64,000 bases of DNA from Thermosynechococcus sp. NK55a (GCF_000505665.1 NC_023033.1:620001-684000), one strand, 5' to 3'; shown: positions 51,956 through 62,632, numbered from the stretch's first letter. A program made the numbers and translations. The notes: generated by a model from the sequence alone, not told the origin.

Positions 51956-54040
51956 TCAAGAATAGTCACGGATCACCCCCAAGGAAGGACAGCGCTGCTG
52001 ATCCAACTGCTGAAGGTATTTGCGATCCCGATAGTAGTCACGGCGCAGTTGTTCAAGGAGTTGCAGCCCCTCTGGTACCACACTGGAAATATCGTCAATC
52101 TCAGTGTCGCTGTTGGTGAGTACTAGGTAGCGGCGTAGGTCTTCAGTGGCAGGAGATTCACTTAAAATCAAGGCAACAGTTTCCTGCCAAGACTGCAGGA
52201 GGTGGCGACAGCGCTTTTCAATGGCAATGCGCTCAAGGGCAGCGGCGGCGGCCTGGATGACTAGTTTGGGGCGATCGAGACTGCTGGCAGTAGTCTCATC
52301 TAAATGGAGTAGCGGCGTCAGCAGAGAAGCATCTTCTGCTTCATTGAGGCGATCAAAAAGATGACTGACCAAATCCAAGTCCGTCAGTGGTGTTCCGATC
52401 TCCGTGGGTGAATGCAGTGGCCATTCAGTGTTATAGGGATCATCGGGGGCAGGCAGGCCGGCACAGTGTTCTTCTTCAATGGCTAAGATCTGCCGCCACA
52501 GCCAACGGTGGTGGGAGAAGCTAAATTCAATATCCCGTGCTTGCAGCGTTTGCCGAATGAGGGGGCGATATTCGCCACAGTGGAGGTAGAGGCGCAGTAG
52601 CTGTTCTTCAGCTGCTTGACGCAAATTATAGTCCGCTGGACGTTGCCATTTTTGCGATCGCCCCTGCCAGCGGTGCCCCCGCACCTGTTGCCGCAGCGCC
52701 TCTTCAATACGGAGCGTCAAACGACTATCGTGGCGTCCCAATAGCTCAGCACAGTGGTGAATGTAGTGGCTGCGCAGGGTGGCGTTGGGAAGCTTCGCCA
52801 AAAGTTCACTGAGGGCTTGGCTGGCTTGCTGAAATTGATCCCCCTGCTCAAGATCGTACTGCTGCACAAGGGTCTGAATTTGCCAGTCCAGCCAAAGGGG
52901 GGCTTGATCCAACAGGCCTTGGTACGCTGCCTGCTGTGCCGCCAAGGTTGCCTCATCCCCTGTGAAAAAGTCCGCCGCATCCTTACCCGCTGGCAAGGTG
53001 AGAATCCGCAGTCGCAGATCCCCCCGATAGGCCAAATCCGCAGCCTCGCCAATGGCGCGATCGGCAGCCCGCTGTCCCGCCTGATCTGCATCAAAGTTGA
53101 GGATAATTTGCTTTGACTCGGTGTAGCGCAGTAGCAACTTAATTTGGGCTTGACTGAGGGCAGTCCCTAAACTGGCCACCGTCTGGGGAAATCCCGCCTG
53201 GTGCAGAACCATCACATCAAAGTAGCCCTCAACAACGATCGCCTGATCCCTTTGGGCAATCGCTTGCCGTGCCTTATCGAGGCCAAAGAGCAATTGCCCC
53301 TTTTTAAAGATCAGGGTCTCTGGGGAGTTGAGATACTTGGGCTCCTGGTTTCTCAGGGTGCGACCGCCAAAGCCTACTACCCGTCCCTGGGCATCCATAA
53401 TTGGGATCATCAGGCGATCGCGAAAGCGGTCGTAGTAGCCATCCCCGTTGGACCGCGGCAGAATTAAGCCGGCCTGTTCCACAAGGGCAGGGGGATACCC
53501 CTTTTGCTCCACAAGATAAGTGTAAAGAACTTGCCACCCTGGGGGGGCATAGCCCAAGCGAAACTGCTGGATGGTTTCCTCCCTGAGCTGGCGCTGCCGC
53601 TGCAAATAGTCTTGGGCGTCTTGACCAACGGGTTGCCGCAGGGCGTGTTCATAGAAACGGGTGGCGATCGCCAGAATCTCGTAGAGTTGCTCTTGAAGGG
53701 ACAGCCGCGCCTGTAGTGCTTGTTTTTGCTCACTATCGAGGGTGCGCACTGGAATCTGATGGCGTTGGGCAAGGTCGAGCACCACCTCAGTAAAGGAGCG
53801 CTTTTGCAGTTCCATCAGGAACTGAATTGCATTGCCGCCGGCACCACAGCCAAAACAGTAGTAAAAACCCTTTAGGGGGCTGACCGTAAAACTGGGGGTT
53901 TTCTCCTCATGAAACGGACAACAGCCAACATATTCTTGGCCGCGCTTGCGTAGGACAACGTGCTCGGCCACCAGATCAACAATGTTGACCGCTTGCCGCA
54001 CAGCCTCAATTGTGTCGGGGTGTAGGGGAGGAATGTCCAT
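51956..54040 (-). CDS. dnaG: DNA primase
   Basis: A 694-residue enzyme. The N-terminal zinc-binding domain has CCPFHEEKTPSFTVSP and FYYCFGCGAGGNAI. The TOPRIM catalytic core has IVVEGYFDVMVLHQAG with the catalytic Glu, and ILNFDADQAGQRA with the DxD metal site. YLNSPETLIFKKGQLLFGLD precedes it. The C-terminal 200 residues match the helicase-binding region in length. It makes RNA primers at the replication fork. Convergent with natA and divergent from pfkA across about 190 bp. Confidence 0.96.
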   Translation of the reverse strand: MDIPPLHPDTIEAVRQAVNIVDLVAEHVVLRKRGQEYVGCCPFHEEKTPSFTVSPLKGFYYCFGCGAGGNAIQFLMELQKRSFTEVVLDLAQRHQIPVRTLDSEQKQALQARLSLQEQLYEILAIATRFYEHALRQPVGQDAQDYLQRQRQLREETIQQFRLGYAPPGWQVLYTYLVEQKGYPPALVEQAGLILPRSNGDGYYDRFRDRLMIPIMDAQGRVVGFGGRTLRNQEPKYLNSPETLIFKKGQLLFGLDKARQAIAQRDQAIVVEGYFDVMVLHQAGFPQTVASLGTALSQAQIKLLLRYTESKQIILNFDADQAGQRAADRAIGEAADLAYRGDLRLRILTLPAGKDAADFFTGDEATLAAQQAAYQGLLDQAPLWLDWQIQTLVQQYDLEQGDQFQQASQALSELLAKLPNATLRSHYIHHCAELLGRHDSRLTLRIEEALRQQVRGHRWQGRSQKWQRPADYNLRQAAEEQLLRLYLHCGEYRPLIRQTLQARDIEFSFSHHRWLWRQILAIEEEHCAGLPAPDDPYNTEWPLHSPTEIGTPLTDLDLVSHLFDRLNEAEDASLLTPLLHLDETTASSLDRPKLVIQAAAAALERIAIEKRCRHLLQSWQETVALILSESPATEDLRRYLVLTNSDTEIDDISSVVPEGLQLLEQLRRDYYRDRKYLQQLDQQRCPSLGVIRDYS

Positions 54041-54232
54041 AGACCATTAGTTTAGCCGATCCCCTAAATCAGAGATTCCCCTCCGGCAAATTCAACAATT
54101 CCTGAGCATGTTGCAAGCTCTTAACTCGAGCAGTCAAGGGCGATTCACCTTCGCTAGGATGTTGACGTTGCCCTTGTTGGGCGCAGAGGCAGGCTTTGAG
54201 GCCATAACCGTTGACATAGGGAGCCAATATTC

Positions 54233-55342
54233 ATGAGTACCAGCCGCAAACGACTTGGTGTGTTCACCAGTGGCGGAGATTGCCCAGGTCTAAATACAGC
54301 TATCCGTGCCATTGTTGCCCATGCCACCTTAAGTTACGGTTGGGAGGTTCTTGGCATTCTCCACGCCACTCAGGGGCTAATTGAGCGGAAGGCGATCCCC
54401 CTCAATGCAGAAGGCCTCGGGGGCATGGATGTACTGCTCAACATGGGGGGAACCATTCTCGGGGCAATTAATAAGGGCGATACCCTTGGCCATGCCGATG
54501 AAGTGATTGCCGGGTACTATGAATTGGGCTTGGATGCCCTCATTGCCATTTGTGGCGATGGCAGCCTGAAAATTTTGCATCAACTGGCGCAAAAGGGAAA
54601 CTGGAATTTTCTTGCAGTGCCGAAAACCATTGATAACGATGTCGCCTTGACCGATCGCGCCATTGGCTTTGATACCGCTGTCAACACTGTTGTCGAAGCT
54701 CTGAGTCGAATTACCTCCACCGCCGCTAGCCATGATCGTGTTTTTGTAGTGGAAGTGATGGGGCGCACCGCTGGTCACTTGGCTCTGTATTCGGGCATTG
54801 CCGGAGGCGCTGACATTATCCTGATTCCAGAAATTCCCTACTCCATTGAAGGCATTTGCCAACACCTCCAGAAGTTGCGCGATCGCTGGGGACGCAAGTT
54901 TGCCCTCATCGTCGTTGCTGAAGGCTCCAAGGAACTAGAGGAAGACGCCAACCATCCTCGTCATTGCAGTATTGGCCAGTATATTGCCGATAAAATTGCC
55001 CAGTACAGTCCCATCCCCATTGAGCTACGGGTTTCGGTGTTGGGGCACATTCAGCGGGGGGGCGCCCCGATGGCCATGGATCGACTGCTGGCAGCAGGCA
55101 TGGGCAATACCGCTGTAGATTTGGCGGCTCAAGGGACGTTTGGCCGCATGGTGGCGTGGCAGGCGGGGCAAGTGGTGACGGTGCCCATTGCCGATGTTGT
55201 TGCTAAATCCCCGCGCCATGTGGATCCAAATAGCTTCTTGATTCGCACAGCTCAAGGATTGGGGATTTACGTTGGTGACAAGCCGATGCTGCCCTACGTA
55301 GATCCCACCCTCTGCCGTGATCAAGTGATTTGCGCGATCTAG
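54233..55342 (+). CDS. pfkA: ATP-type 6-phosphofructokinase
   Basis: A 369-residue enzyme. RLGVFTSGGDCPGLNTAIRA binds ATP. CGDGSLK keeps glycine in the position that is Asp in PPi-dependent enzymes, and PKTIDNDV carries the catalytic Asp, with Lys where E. coli has Gly. VEVMGRTAGHLALYSG and LGHIQRGGAPMAMDR bind fructose 6-phosphate. The Gly/Lys combination resembles actinobacterial ATP-PFKs, so ATP is the likelier phosphate donor. Glycolytic, cytoplasmic. Convergent with miaB, 11 bp apart. Confidence 0.93.
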   Translation: MSTSRKRLGVFTSGGDCPGLNTAIRAIVAHATLSYGWEVLGILHATQGLIERKAIPLNAEGLGGMDVLLNMGGTILGAINKGDTLGHADEVIAGYYELGLDALIAICGDGSLKILHQLAQKGNWNFLAVPKTIDNDVALTDRAIGFDTAVNTVVEALSRITSTAASHDRVFVVEVMGRTAGHLALYSGIAGGADIILIPEIPYSIEGICQHLQKLRDRWGRKFALIVVAEGSKELEEDANHPRHCSIGQYIADKIAQYSPIPIELRVSVLGHIQRGGAPMAMDRLLAAGMGNTAVDLAAQGTFGRMVAWQAGQVVTVPIADVVAKSPRHVDPNSFLIRTAQGLGIYVGDKPMLPYVDPTLCRDQVICAI

Positions 55343-55353
55343 AACCCCCTGAA

Positions 55354-56706
55354 TCAGCAAACTAAGGAGTAGTCTGCAAGGGGCACGCCACTGAGGCTAA
55401 AAGCTCGCGCCGCGGTAATGCGGACACGCACCAGTTGTCCCCGTAGGGTCTCAATATCGCCAGGTAGGTACGTGAGGCGGTTACCATCGGTGCGGCCATA
55501 GACTTGCTGCGAATCCTTGGGATTCACCCCCTCCACCAGCACTACTTCTTCCCGTCCGAGATAGCGTTGGGAGCGATCGCCAGCAATCTTAGCCACTAAA
55601 TGATTCAGCCGTTGGAGGCGATCCTCTTTAATTTCTTCTGGCACTTGATTCTGCCACGTGGCCGCTGGTGTATTGGGTCGCGGCGAATAGGCCGCCGTAT
55701 TCAGTTGGTCAAACCCCACCACCGCCACCAGATCGAGGGTGCGCTGGAATTGTTCTTCTGTTTCACCGGGAAAACCAACAATGGCATCCGCACTAATGGC
55801 AGCATCCGGCATATAGCGGCGAATCGTTTCAATGATCTGTAAATAGCGCTCGCGAGTATAGCCCCGTGCCATTGCCTTGAGAATCTCGTTATCTCCCGAC
55901 TGAAAGGGAATGTGGAAATGCTTACACACCTTGGGCAGCTCGGCACAAGCCCGAATCAATCGCTCCGTAAAATAACGGGGATGACTGGTGGCAAAGCGAA
56001 TCCGTTCAATCCCAGGAACATCATGGATGTAATAAAGCAAATCGGTAAACGTGTGCTGTCGCCGGCCCTCTGGAGTAATTCCCGGCAAATCACGACCGTA
56101 GGCATCAATGTTTTGCCCAAGGAGTGTCACTTCTTTATAGCCTTGAGCTGCCAGCTCCTCAATTTCAGCGCGGATTGCCTCGGGGCGGCGGGATTGCTCT
56201 TGTCCCCGTACCCCCGGCACTACACAGTAGGTACAGCGTTCATTACAGCCATAAATCACGTTAACCCAAGCGGTAACCGTACTATCGCGCCGGGGTTTGG
56301 TAATGTCCTCAACAATCTGCAGCGGCTCTGTGGCCACCACTTGGCTGCCATTCCACACCTGCTCAAGCAGCTCACCCAGGCGATTGGCATACTGTGGCCC
56401 CATCACCAGATCCACTTCAGGAACTCGCCGCAGCAGTTGCTCCCCCTCCTGTTGAGCGACACAACCAGCGACAATCAGCGTTAGGTTGGGGTCTTGATGC
56501 TTGCGCTTAGCCTGCCGCCCTAGGTAGGAATAGAGCTTTTGCTCAGCGTTGTCCCGAATTGTGCAGGTGTTGTAGAGCAACACATCGGCCTCATCCGGTT
56601 CGGCGGCCAATTCTAGGCCCATCGCCTCCAAGACCCCGGCCATGCGCTCGGAGTCGGCTTTATTCATTTGGCAGCCAAAGGTGGTAATGTAGTAGCGGCG
56701 TGGCAT
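55354..56706 (-). CDS. miaB: tRNA-2-methylthio-N6-dimethylallyladenosine synthase
   Basis: A 450-residue radical-SAM methylthiotransferase. Cysteines in [24 protein letters not shown] and [10 protein letters not shown] bind the auxiliary 4Fe-4S cluster. [16 protein letters not shown] is the radical-SAM CxxxCxxC. The TRAM domain lies at the C-terminus ([24 protein letters not shown]). It modifies A37 of tRNAs reading UNN codons. 15 bp separate it from the grpE gene upstream on the same strand. Confidence 0.95.
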   Translation of the reverse strand: MPRRYYITTFGCQMNKADSERMAGVLEAMGLELAAEPDEADVLLYNTCTIRDNAEQKLYSYLGRQAKRKHQDPNLTLIVAGCVAQQEGEQLLRRVPEVDLVMGPQYANRLGELLEQVWNGSQVVATEPLQIVEDITKPRRDSTVTAWVNVIYGCNERCTYCVVPGVRGQEQSRRPEAIRAEIEELAAQGYKEVTLLGQNIDAYGRDLPGITPEGRRQHTFTDLLYYIHDVPGIERIRFATSHPRYFTERLIRACAELPKVCKHFHIPFQSGDNEILKAMARGYTRERYLQIIETIRRYMPDAAISADAIVGFPGETEEQFQRTLDLVAVVGFDQLNTAAYSPRPNTPAATWQNQVPEEIKEDRLQRLNHLVAKIAGDRSQRYLGREEVVLVEGVNPKDSQQVYGRTDGNRLTYLPGDIETLRGQLVRVRITAARAFSLSGVPLADYSLVC

Positions 56707-56721
56707 TCCCTTGAGGCGCCC

Positions 56722-57417
56722 CTATACGTCGGTCACATCATTGGTGGGATTTGTGTTATCAGCACTACCCTCTTCAGGGGGAGCGGCCACTTTAACCATG
56801 GCATGGCGCAACACGCGATCGCCCAGCATATACCCCCGTTTGAGTTCTTCAATTACTGTGCCTTCGGGATGTTCATTGGTTGCCTCCCGCAGCACAGCCT
56901 CGTGGAGGTTGGGATCAAAGGGCTTGCCTTTGGCCTGCATCGCCGAAACGCCAATGCGCTTCAGGCACTCCACCAGTTGCTTGTAAACCCCCTGATAGCT
57001 GCGGTGAATTTTTTCTTCCGCCTCTGTTTCCGTTTGAATGTGGGTGCGGGCTAGCTCAAAGCTATCCACCACAGGCAGTAAATCAGCAATGACACTGCAC
57101 TTAATCTGTAGCTCTAGCTCCTCTTTTTCCCGCTGCGTGCGTTTGCGGAAGTTCTCAAAGTCAGCGGCAAGGCGCATATATTGGCTATTGCGCTCCTCCA
57201 CCATCTGCGAAAGACTAGCCTTGGCAGCTTCAAGGGCAGCAACTTTCTCTAGCAAGTCCGCTGCATCCGCAGAGGTTGCCTCAGATGCTTGACCCTCTTC
57301 GCCCGTGGTGGCTTCTGCGGGATTCTCAACATTCCCAACCGCATTCTCAACGGCGTCAGGGGTAATTTCCCCTTCTTGGGCTTCAGCAGCGGGGTTGGTT
57401 ACGGTTTGATCACTCAT
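56722..57417 (-). CDS. grpE: Nucleotide exchange factor GrpE
   Basis: About 231 residues from ATG 57417 (MSDQTVTNPAAEAQ). The acidic disordered N-terminus (to about residue 70) leads into a long coiled coil (VAALEAAKASLSQMVEERNS, FENFRKRTQREKEEL) and the beta-wing domain that docks on DnaK (GKPFDPNLHEAVLREATNEH, RGYMLGDRVLRHAMVKVA). It releases ADP from DnaK. dnaK is not adjacent within the window. Confidence 0.95.
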   Translation of the reverse strand: MSDQTVTNPAAEAQEGEITPDAVENAVGNVENPAEATTGEEGQASEATSADAADLLEKVAALEAAKASLSQMVEERNSQYMRLAADFENFRKRTQREKEELELQIKCSVIADLLPVVDSFELARTHIQTETEAEEKIHRSYQGVYKQLVECLKRIGVSAMQAKGKPFDPNLHEAVLREATNEHPEGTVIEELKRGYMLGDRVLRHAMVKVAAPPEEGSADNTNPTNDVTDV

Positions 57418-57759
57418 AGCTTGACTCAGGTTATGCCCTCTAGACTGTGGATTGCGCACCGCAGTGCGTTTAACTCATGCAATCTTTTTAGCCTATCATC
57501 TTACCCATTGTATCAACAGGGGCGAGGCATCCGTCTATTAGGAGCTGCTCTACTACGGCTCTTTTCACAGGGCTGGCAGCCACCCCAACACCTAACCCAA
57601 AACCTCAGAGGTACTATGGGAGAAGGTCGCATCCATCTTTGATGCCTCCCCTATTTTAGGGCAAGGTCTTGACTGGTCTTGGCACTGAAAGATTCAGTTG
57701 CTCGTACCCTAAGGACTACGTTCTGGCCAAGTAAAGTTTAGGAGCAGGAGTTTTCGTTG
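57418..57759. promoter_or_regulatory. Divergent 340-bp intergenic region
   Basis: It separates grpE (minus) from the secreted-protein gene (plus). No gene is seen, and no CIRCE-like inverted repeat was recognised near grpE. GGAGCAGGAG at 57741-57750 is a plausible ribosome-binding region for the gene at 57760. Confidence 0.4.
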
Positions 57760-58203
57760 ATGTCCTTGCGCTCCATAAAATTCAGCCTAGGGCTAGCCTG
57801 CACATTGACAGTTGTAGCTCCAGTGCTAGCACAGACAGAGCCACCGCCACGGGAAAACTTCAATCCCTTTGGGGTGGATAATCCAGTCCTACAGCGAGCA
57901 CGGAATTGGGCACGACAGGCGGCAGAGCGGGCAAATGGCGGGTTGAGTCGCTACCGCGCTGAAGCATCCATGTTTGGGCCTGCAAGTCAATCCCCCTACG
58001 TGGATAATGGTGATGGGACGTTTACCTTTCGTTTTCGAGGGGGGCCACCCGCGGAGCCACCAACCATTGAAAGTATTGTCACGGTGAACCCCGACCCAAG
58101 CAATCCAATGATTCGTATTGACTACAATGGCCCTATTCGGTCGGTGGCCCCTCCTCAACCGTTGCCAGAAATCCCATCCCCAAGCAATATGGGGAGCTTT
58201 TAG
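57760..58203 (+). CDS. Exported protein of unknown function
   Basis: A 147-residue protein from ATG 57760; a TTG precedes it. A signal peptide is clear (SLRSIKFSLGLACTLTVVAP, then VLAQTE). The mature part starts with a Pro-rich segment and an amphipathic helix (RARNWARQAAERANGG). It goes on to a small beta-like domain (YVDNGDGTFTFRFRGGP) and a Pro-rich tail. I recognise no family. It probably resides in periplasm or lumen. It stands alone upstream of the ado cluster. Confidence 0.7.
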   Translation: MSLRSIKFSLGLACTLTVVAPVLAQTEPPPRENFNPFGVDNPVLQRARNWARQAAERANGGLSRYRAEASMFGPASQSPYVDNGDGTFTFRFRGGPPAEPPTIESIVTVNPDPSNPMIRIDYNGPIRSVAPPQPLPEIPSPSNMGSF

Positions 58204-58350
58204 GGGTATCAGTGCATAGAGATTCGCCTATTCAGGAACTCGAAAATCTCTGGTACGCTACCCCTCGTCAGGAGATCGCTGCTGCGGTATGATAGGGGAA
58301 GGCTTCCTACCTCATCACCTCTAATAAATTTGTGTCTAGGAGAGTTCGCA

Positions 58351-59046
58351 ATGACAACGGCTACCGCCACACCTGACTTGGACTACCATAGCGATCGCTA
58401 CAAGGATGCCTACAGCCGCATCAACGCCATTGTCATTGAAGGCGAACAGAAAGCTTGCGATAACTATATTGATTTAGCCAAGCTGCTGCCCCAACACCAA
58501 GAGGAACTCACCCGCCTTGCCAAGATGGAAGCCCGCCACAAAAAGGGGTTTGAGGCCTGTGGTCGCAACCTGAATGTAACGCCAGATATGGGATTTGCCA
58601 AAGCGTTCTTTGAAAAATTGCACGGTAACTTTCAAGCAGCCCTGGCGGAGGGAAAAATTGCCACTTGTCTTCTGATTCAAGCTTTGATCATTGAATGCTT
58701 TGCGATCGCCGCCTACAACATCTACATCCCAATGGCGGATCCCTTTGCCCGTAAAATTACTGAGGGTGTTGTTAAGGACGAATATAGCCACCTCAACTTT
58801 GGTGAAATCTGGCTCAAGGAAAACTTTGAAAGCGTCAAAGCGGAGCTCGAAGAAGCCAATCGCGCCAATCTACCCTTGGTCTGGAAAATGCTCAACCAAG
58901 TGGAAGCCGATGCCAAAGTGCTCGGCATGGAAAAAGATGCCCTTGTGGAAGACTTCATGATTCAGTACAGCGGTGCCCTAGAAAATATCGGCTTTACCAC
59001 CCGCGAAATTATGAAGATGTCGGTTTATGGCCTAACTGCGGCATAA
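58351..59046 (+). CDS. ado: Aldehyde-deformylating oxygenase (cyanobacterial alkane synthase)
   Basis: 231 residues from ATG 58351, preceded by AGGAGAG. The di-iron ligands Glu32, Glu60, His63, Glu115, Glu144 and His147 sit at the same positions as in characterised cyanobacterial enzymes, and Cys70 in the GFEACGRN motif is conserved. The ferritin-like helical enzyme turns fatty aldehydes into alkanes one carbon shorter plus formate. It is followed by acyl-ACP reductase, which makes its substrate. Longer starts (58330) lack conservation. Confidence 0.96.
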   Translation: MTTATATPDLDYHSDRYKDAYSRINAIVIEGEQKACDNYIDLAKLLPQHQEELTRLAKMEARHKKGFEACGRNLNVTPDMGFAKAFFEKLHGNFQAALAEGKIATCLLIQALIIECFAIAAYNIYIPMADPFARKITEGVVKDEYSHLNFGEIWLKENFESVKAELEEANRANLPLVWKMLNQVEADAKVLGMEKDALVEDFMIQYSGALENIGFTTREIMKMSVYGLTAA

Positions 59047-59090
59047 TGGTGACTTAATATATCGTTACATTTCAGTCACCGCACGCTTGT

Positions 59091-60119
59091 ATGTTTGGAT
59101 TAATTGGTCATCTGACGAATCTGGAGCACGCCCAAGCCGTTGCCCAGCAGTTGGGTTACCCCGAATATGCCGATCAAGGCTTGGAGTTTTGGTGTATGGC
59201 ACCGCCGCAGATCGTCGATGAGATTACGGTGACGAGCATAACGGGCAAGACCATCTATGGCAAATACGTTGAGTCCTGCTTTTTACCAGAGATGCTGGCC
59301 AACCAGCGGGTGAAGGCAGCGACTCGCAAAATCATTAACGCCATGGCCCATGCCCAAAAGCACAACATTGACATTACGGCCTTGGGGGGCTTCTCCTCAA
59401 TCATCTTTGAGAACTTTGATCTAGAGAAAATCTCCCACGTTCGCAACATTGAGCTGGACTTTCGCCGCTTTACAACGGGGAATACCCACACCGCCTATAT
59501 CATCTGCCAACAAATTGAGCAGGCGGCGCCCCAAGTGGGAATTGATTTGCGGCAGGCCACCGTGGCTGTTTGTGGAGCTACGGGGGATATTGGTAGTGCC
59601 GTCTGCCGTTGGTTGAATACCTGTTTGGATGTGCCAGATCTCTTACTGGTCGCACGGAATCGCGATCGCCTGCTGGAGCTACAGGCGGAATTGGGACGGG
59701 GGAAAATCCTTGACTTGATGGAGGCGCTGCCCCTTGCCGATATTGTGGTTTGGGTGGCCAGTATGCCCAAGGGAGTTGAGCTGAGCATTGAGCAGTTAAA
59801 GCGTCCCTCCCTGATGATTGATGGCGGTTACCCCAAAAATATGGCCACCAAAATTCAGCACCCCCAGATTCATGTTCTCAGTGGTGGCATTGTCGAGCAC
59901 GCCCTAGACATTGACTGGAAAATTATGGAAATTGTGAATATGGATGTGCCCTCGCGGCAGATGTTTGCCTGTTTTGCAGAGGCTATGCTTTTAGAGTTCG
60001 AGGGCTGGCACACCAATTTCTCTTGGGGGCGCAATCAAATCACTGTGGAAAAGATGCAGCAAATTGGTGAGGTCTCCCGTAAACACGGATTTAAGCCACT
60101 CCTGTTGAACCCTCAGTAA
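59091..60119 (+). CDS. aar: Long-chain acyl-ACP reductase
   Basis: A 342-residue NADPH-dependent enzyme that reduces acyl-ACP to fatty aldehyde. The nucleotide loop is [17 protein letters not shown] (159-175), and the nucleophilic cysteine is Cys294 in [15 protein letters not shown]. The start [18 protein letters not shown] is the family's standard opening. 44 bp separate it from ado, and accA follows after 23 bp. The order ado-aar-accA is widely conserved in alkane-making cyanobacteria. Confidence 0.96.
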   Translation: MFGLIGHLTNLEHAQAVAQQLGYPEYADQGLEFWCMAPPQIVDEITVTSITGKTIYGKYVESCFLPEMLANQRVKAATRKIINAMAHAQKHNIDITALGGFSSIIFENFDLEKISHVRNIELDFRRFTTGNTHTAYIICQQIEQAAPQVGIDLRQATVAVCGATGDIGSAVCRWLNTCLDVPDLLLVARNRDRLLELQAELGRGKILDLMEALPLADIVVWVASMPKGVELSIEQLKRPSLMIDGGYPKNMATKIQHPQIHVLSGGIVEHALDIDWKIMEIVNMDVPSRQMFACFAEAMLLEFEGWHTNFSWGRNQITVEKMQQIGEVSRKHGFKPLLLNPQ

Positions 60120-60142
60120 AACCAAAAGGAACCCACTCGCCT

Positions 60143-61117
60143 ATGGCAAACGAACGTCGCACGCTTCTGTTGGAGTTTGAAAAGCCCCTCGTGGAGCTAG
60201 AAGCCCAAATTCAGCAGGTGCGGGATAAGTCTTCGGAGTTTGGTGTTGATGTCTCAGAGCAAATCCGTGAATTGGAGGAGCGCGCCAGGCAACTGCGCTA
60301 TGAAATTTTTAGTAAGCTGACACCGGGACAAACCCTTCAGGTGGCTCGCCATCCGCGCCGTCCCAGCACGTTGGATTACATCCAAGCCATTAGTGAAGAG
60401 TGGATCGAACTTCATGGCGATCGCCGGGGCAGTGATGATCCCGCCATTGTCGGTGGTATCGGTCGGCTCAATGATCAACCGGTCGTGATGCTAGGGCAGC
60501 AAAAGGGTCGCGACACCAAAGATAATGTGGCTCGCAATTTTGGCATGGCCTCCCCCGGGGGCTATCGCAAAGCCCTGCGTCTGATGGAGCATGCCAACCG
60601 CTTTCAGATGCCCATCCTCACCTTCATTGATACACCGGCGGCTTGGGCGGGGGTGGAGGCGGAAAAGTTTGGCCAAGGGGAAGCCATTGCCTACAATCTA
60701 CGGGAGATGTTCCGCTTTGAGGTGCCAATCATCTGTACTGTGATTGGCGAAGGTGGGTCTGGTGGTGCTTTGGCCATTGGGGTGGGCGATCGCCTGCTGA
60801 TGTTTGAACACGCCGTCTATAGTGTGGCGCCGCCGGAGGCCTGTGCAGCAATTCTCTGGCGCGATGCCCAAAAGGCGCCCCAAGCAGCGGAAGCTCTGAA
60901 AATCACGGCTCGCGACCTGCTGAAGCTAGGGATTGTTGATGAAATTGTGCCCGAACCCGTTGGTGCTGCCCATAGCAACCCCGTAGAAGCAGCAGAAAAT
61001 CTCAAGGCAGCTCTCCTGCGAAATTTGGCGGAAGTGCAAGCCCTCAGCAGTAGTGAACGGCGGGAGTTGCGCTATCAGAAGTTTCGGCGCATGGGTGTCT
61101 TTGCTGAAGCGGTATGA
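60143..61117 (+). CDS. accA: Acetyl-CoA carboxylase, carboxyltransferase subunit alpha
   Basis: A 324-residue protein. [17 protein letters not shown] is the N-terminal helix. [39 protein letters not shown] and [18 protein letters not shown] follow. [20 protein letters not shown] holds the oxyanion glycines. With AccD it transfers carboxyl from biotin to acetyl-CoA, the first step of fatty-acid synthesis. Its place behind aar couples malonyl-CoA supply to acyl-ACP use. It overlaps the SDR gene by 4 bp (ATGA). Confidence 0.96.
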   Translation: MANERRTLLLEFEKPLVELEAQIQQVRDKSSEFGVDVSEQIRELEERARQLRYEIFSKLTPGQTLQVARHPRRPSTLDYIQAISEEWIELHGDRRGSDDPAIVGGIGRLNDQPVVMLGQQKGRDTKDNVARNFGMASPGGYRKALRLMEHANRFQMPILTFIDTPAAWAGVEAEKFGQGEAIAYNLREMFRFEVPIICTVIGEGGSGGALAIGVGDRLLMFEHAVYSVAPPEACAAILWRDAQKAPQAAEALKITARDLLKLGIVDEIVPEPVGAAHSNPVEAAENLKAALLRNLAEVQALSSSERRELRYQKFRRMGVFAEAV

Positions 61118-61821
61118 CCCAACAAGTCCTAATCACCGGAGCCAGTAGTGGCATTGGGGCAGCCACGGCCATTGCCTTTGCCCAAGCGGGATTTAATGTG
61201 GTGCTCTTGGGGCGATCGCCCGCCAAACTGGCCGCTGTCCATGCCCAGGTGGTGGCCTATGGCGTTCAAGCCCACACATTTAGTGTGGATTTCAGTGATC
61301 CAGAACCCCTGCGATCGCGCCTTGATGAGATTCTCAGTAGTGTTGGCGATGTCCATGTACTGGTGAATAATGCAGGGATGGCAAGAACCGCTCCCCTCAT
61401 TGATCAACCCTTGGCGGACTGGCAGCAAATCCTGAACGTCAACCTCACCAGTGCCCTCATCTGCTCCCAAGCGGTACTGCCGCAACTACGATCTCGCCAG
61501 TGCGGTACGATAGTCAATGTTGTTTCAATTGCTGGACGCCAAGTTTTTCCCGACTGGGGCGCCTACTGTGTCTCGAAGTTTGCCCTCATGGCCTTGACCA
61601 AAACGATGGCGGCTGAAGAACGCGCCCACGGTATCCGCGTGATTGCCATCTGTCCCGGCGCCGTTGACACCCCCATTTGGGAAGACGTAGCAGGAGACTT
61701 TGACCGCACGGGGATGCTCAGCCCCGAACACATTGCTAACACCATTTTGTACACGACTCAATTGCCGCAAACGGCTTTTGTGGAAGAGCTAGTGGTCATG
61801 CCCCTCGGCGGAACCCTCTAG
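61114..61821 (+). CDS. Short-chain dehydrogenase/reductase
   Basis: A 235-residue classical [22 protein letters not shown] binds the cofactor, NNAGMA is present, VSIAG carries the serine, and [13 protein letters not shown] gives the YxxxK pair. Arg31-like residues after [11 protein letters not shown] suggest NADPH. The C-terminus (VVMPLGGTL) resembles FabG-like or sepiapterin-type reductases. It is coupled to accA and followed by folE, so either fatty-acid or pterin chemistry is conceivable; the substrate is not resolved. Confidence 0.85.
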   Translation: MTQQVLITGASSGIGAATAIAFAQAGFNVVLLGRSPAKLAAVHAQVVAYGVQAHTFSVDFSDPEPLRSRLDEILSSVGDVHVLVNNAGMARTAPLIDQPLADWQQILNVNLTSALICSQAVLPQLRSRQCGTIVNVVSIAGRQVFPDWGAYCVSKFALMALTKTMAAEERAHGIRVIAICPGAVDTPIWEDVAGDFDRTGMLSPEHIANTILYTTQLPQTAFVEELVVMPLGGTL

Positions 61822-61854
61822 ACTCCACCTTGTCCTTTACTTGTCACCCTTTTT

Positions 61855-62542
61855 ATGGCAACGTTCAATATGCCCGATTCGATCATTAACGGTAAAGCGG
61901 CCACACCGGCAATTCTGCCCGATCGCAACACCCACCAAGGCAAAGAAGCGATTCCCCACCACCCCCCCAGAGGTTGCCAAGGAAGAAATGATGGCGGCAG
62001 TACGCACAATTCTACTGAATGTGGGCGAGGATCCCGATCGCGAGGGGTTGCTGAAAACACCCAAGCGGGTCGCTGAAGCAATGCAATTTCTCACCAGTGG
62101 TTACAGCCAATCCCTTGAAACCCTTGTCAACGGCGCGATTTTTGATGAAGGCCACGATGAAATGGTCTTGGTGCGCGACATTAACTTCTTTAGCCTCTGT
62201 GAGCATCACATGTTGCCTTTCATTGGCAAAGCCCATGTGGCCTATATCCCCAACCAGCGAGTGATTGGCCTCAGTAAATTGGCCCGGGTTGTGGAAATGT
62301 ATGCGCGGCGGCTGCAAGTTCAAGAACGCCTGACCCGTCAGGTGGCTGAAGCCATTGAAACCGTTCTCGATCCGAAGGGAGTGGCTGTGGTTATGGAAGC
62401 AACCCACATGTGCATGGTGATGCGCGGTGTCCAAAAACCCGGCTCTTGGACAGTGACCAGTTCGATGCTGGGGGTTTTCCGTGAAGATCAAAAGACCCGT
62501 GAGGAGTTTCTCAACTTGATTCGCCATCAGCCGAACTTTTAG
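61855..62542 (+). CDS. folE: GTP cyclohydrolase I, N-terminal frame ambiguous
   Basis: From [20 protein letters not shown] on, the protein is a standard Fol[21 protein letters not shown] and [10 protein letters not shown] hold the zinc ligands, and [16 protein letters not shown] the GTP site. This frame has no ATG before 61988; it can begin only with TTG 61841 and an unlikely Cys/Arg/Trp-rich segment. ATG 61855 opens a natural-looking N-terminus ([20 protein letters not shown]) in another frame. Dropping one C from the C7 run at 61962-61968 fuses the two. Start 61855 assumes that fusion; otherwise translation starts near 61988. Confidence 0.8.
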
Positions 62543-62555
62543 GGAGCAGTCCTTG

Positions 62556-62571
62556 GGGGGCGATCGCCCCC
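62556..62571. terminator. GC-rich palindrome after folE
   Basis: GGGGG, a HIP1-type CGATCG core and CCCCC form a perfect palindrome followed by tttgggg. It lies 14 bp after the folE stop, so a terminator role is possible, though HIP1 sites are common anyway. Confidence 0.35.
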
Positions 62572-62632
62572 TTTGGGGTTCTCAAGAACTTAGGCTAGGA
62601 TGGATAATGAGTGAGATCCTCATGGGCGCATT

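Noticed and set aside
57418-57480. CIRCE heat-shock operator at grpE
   Set aside because: No TTAGCACTC-type inverted repeat is present in the leader.
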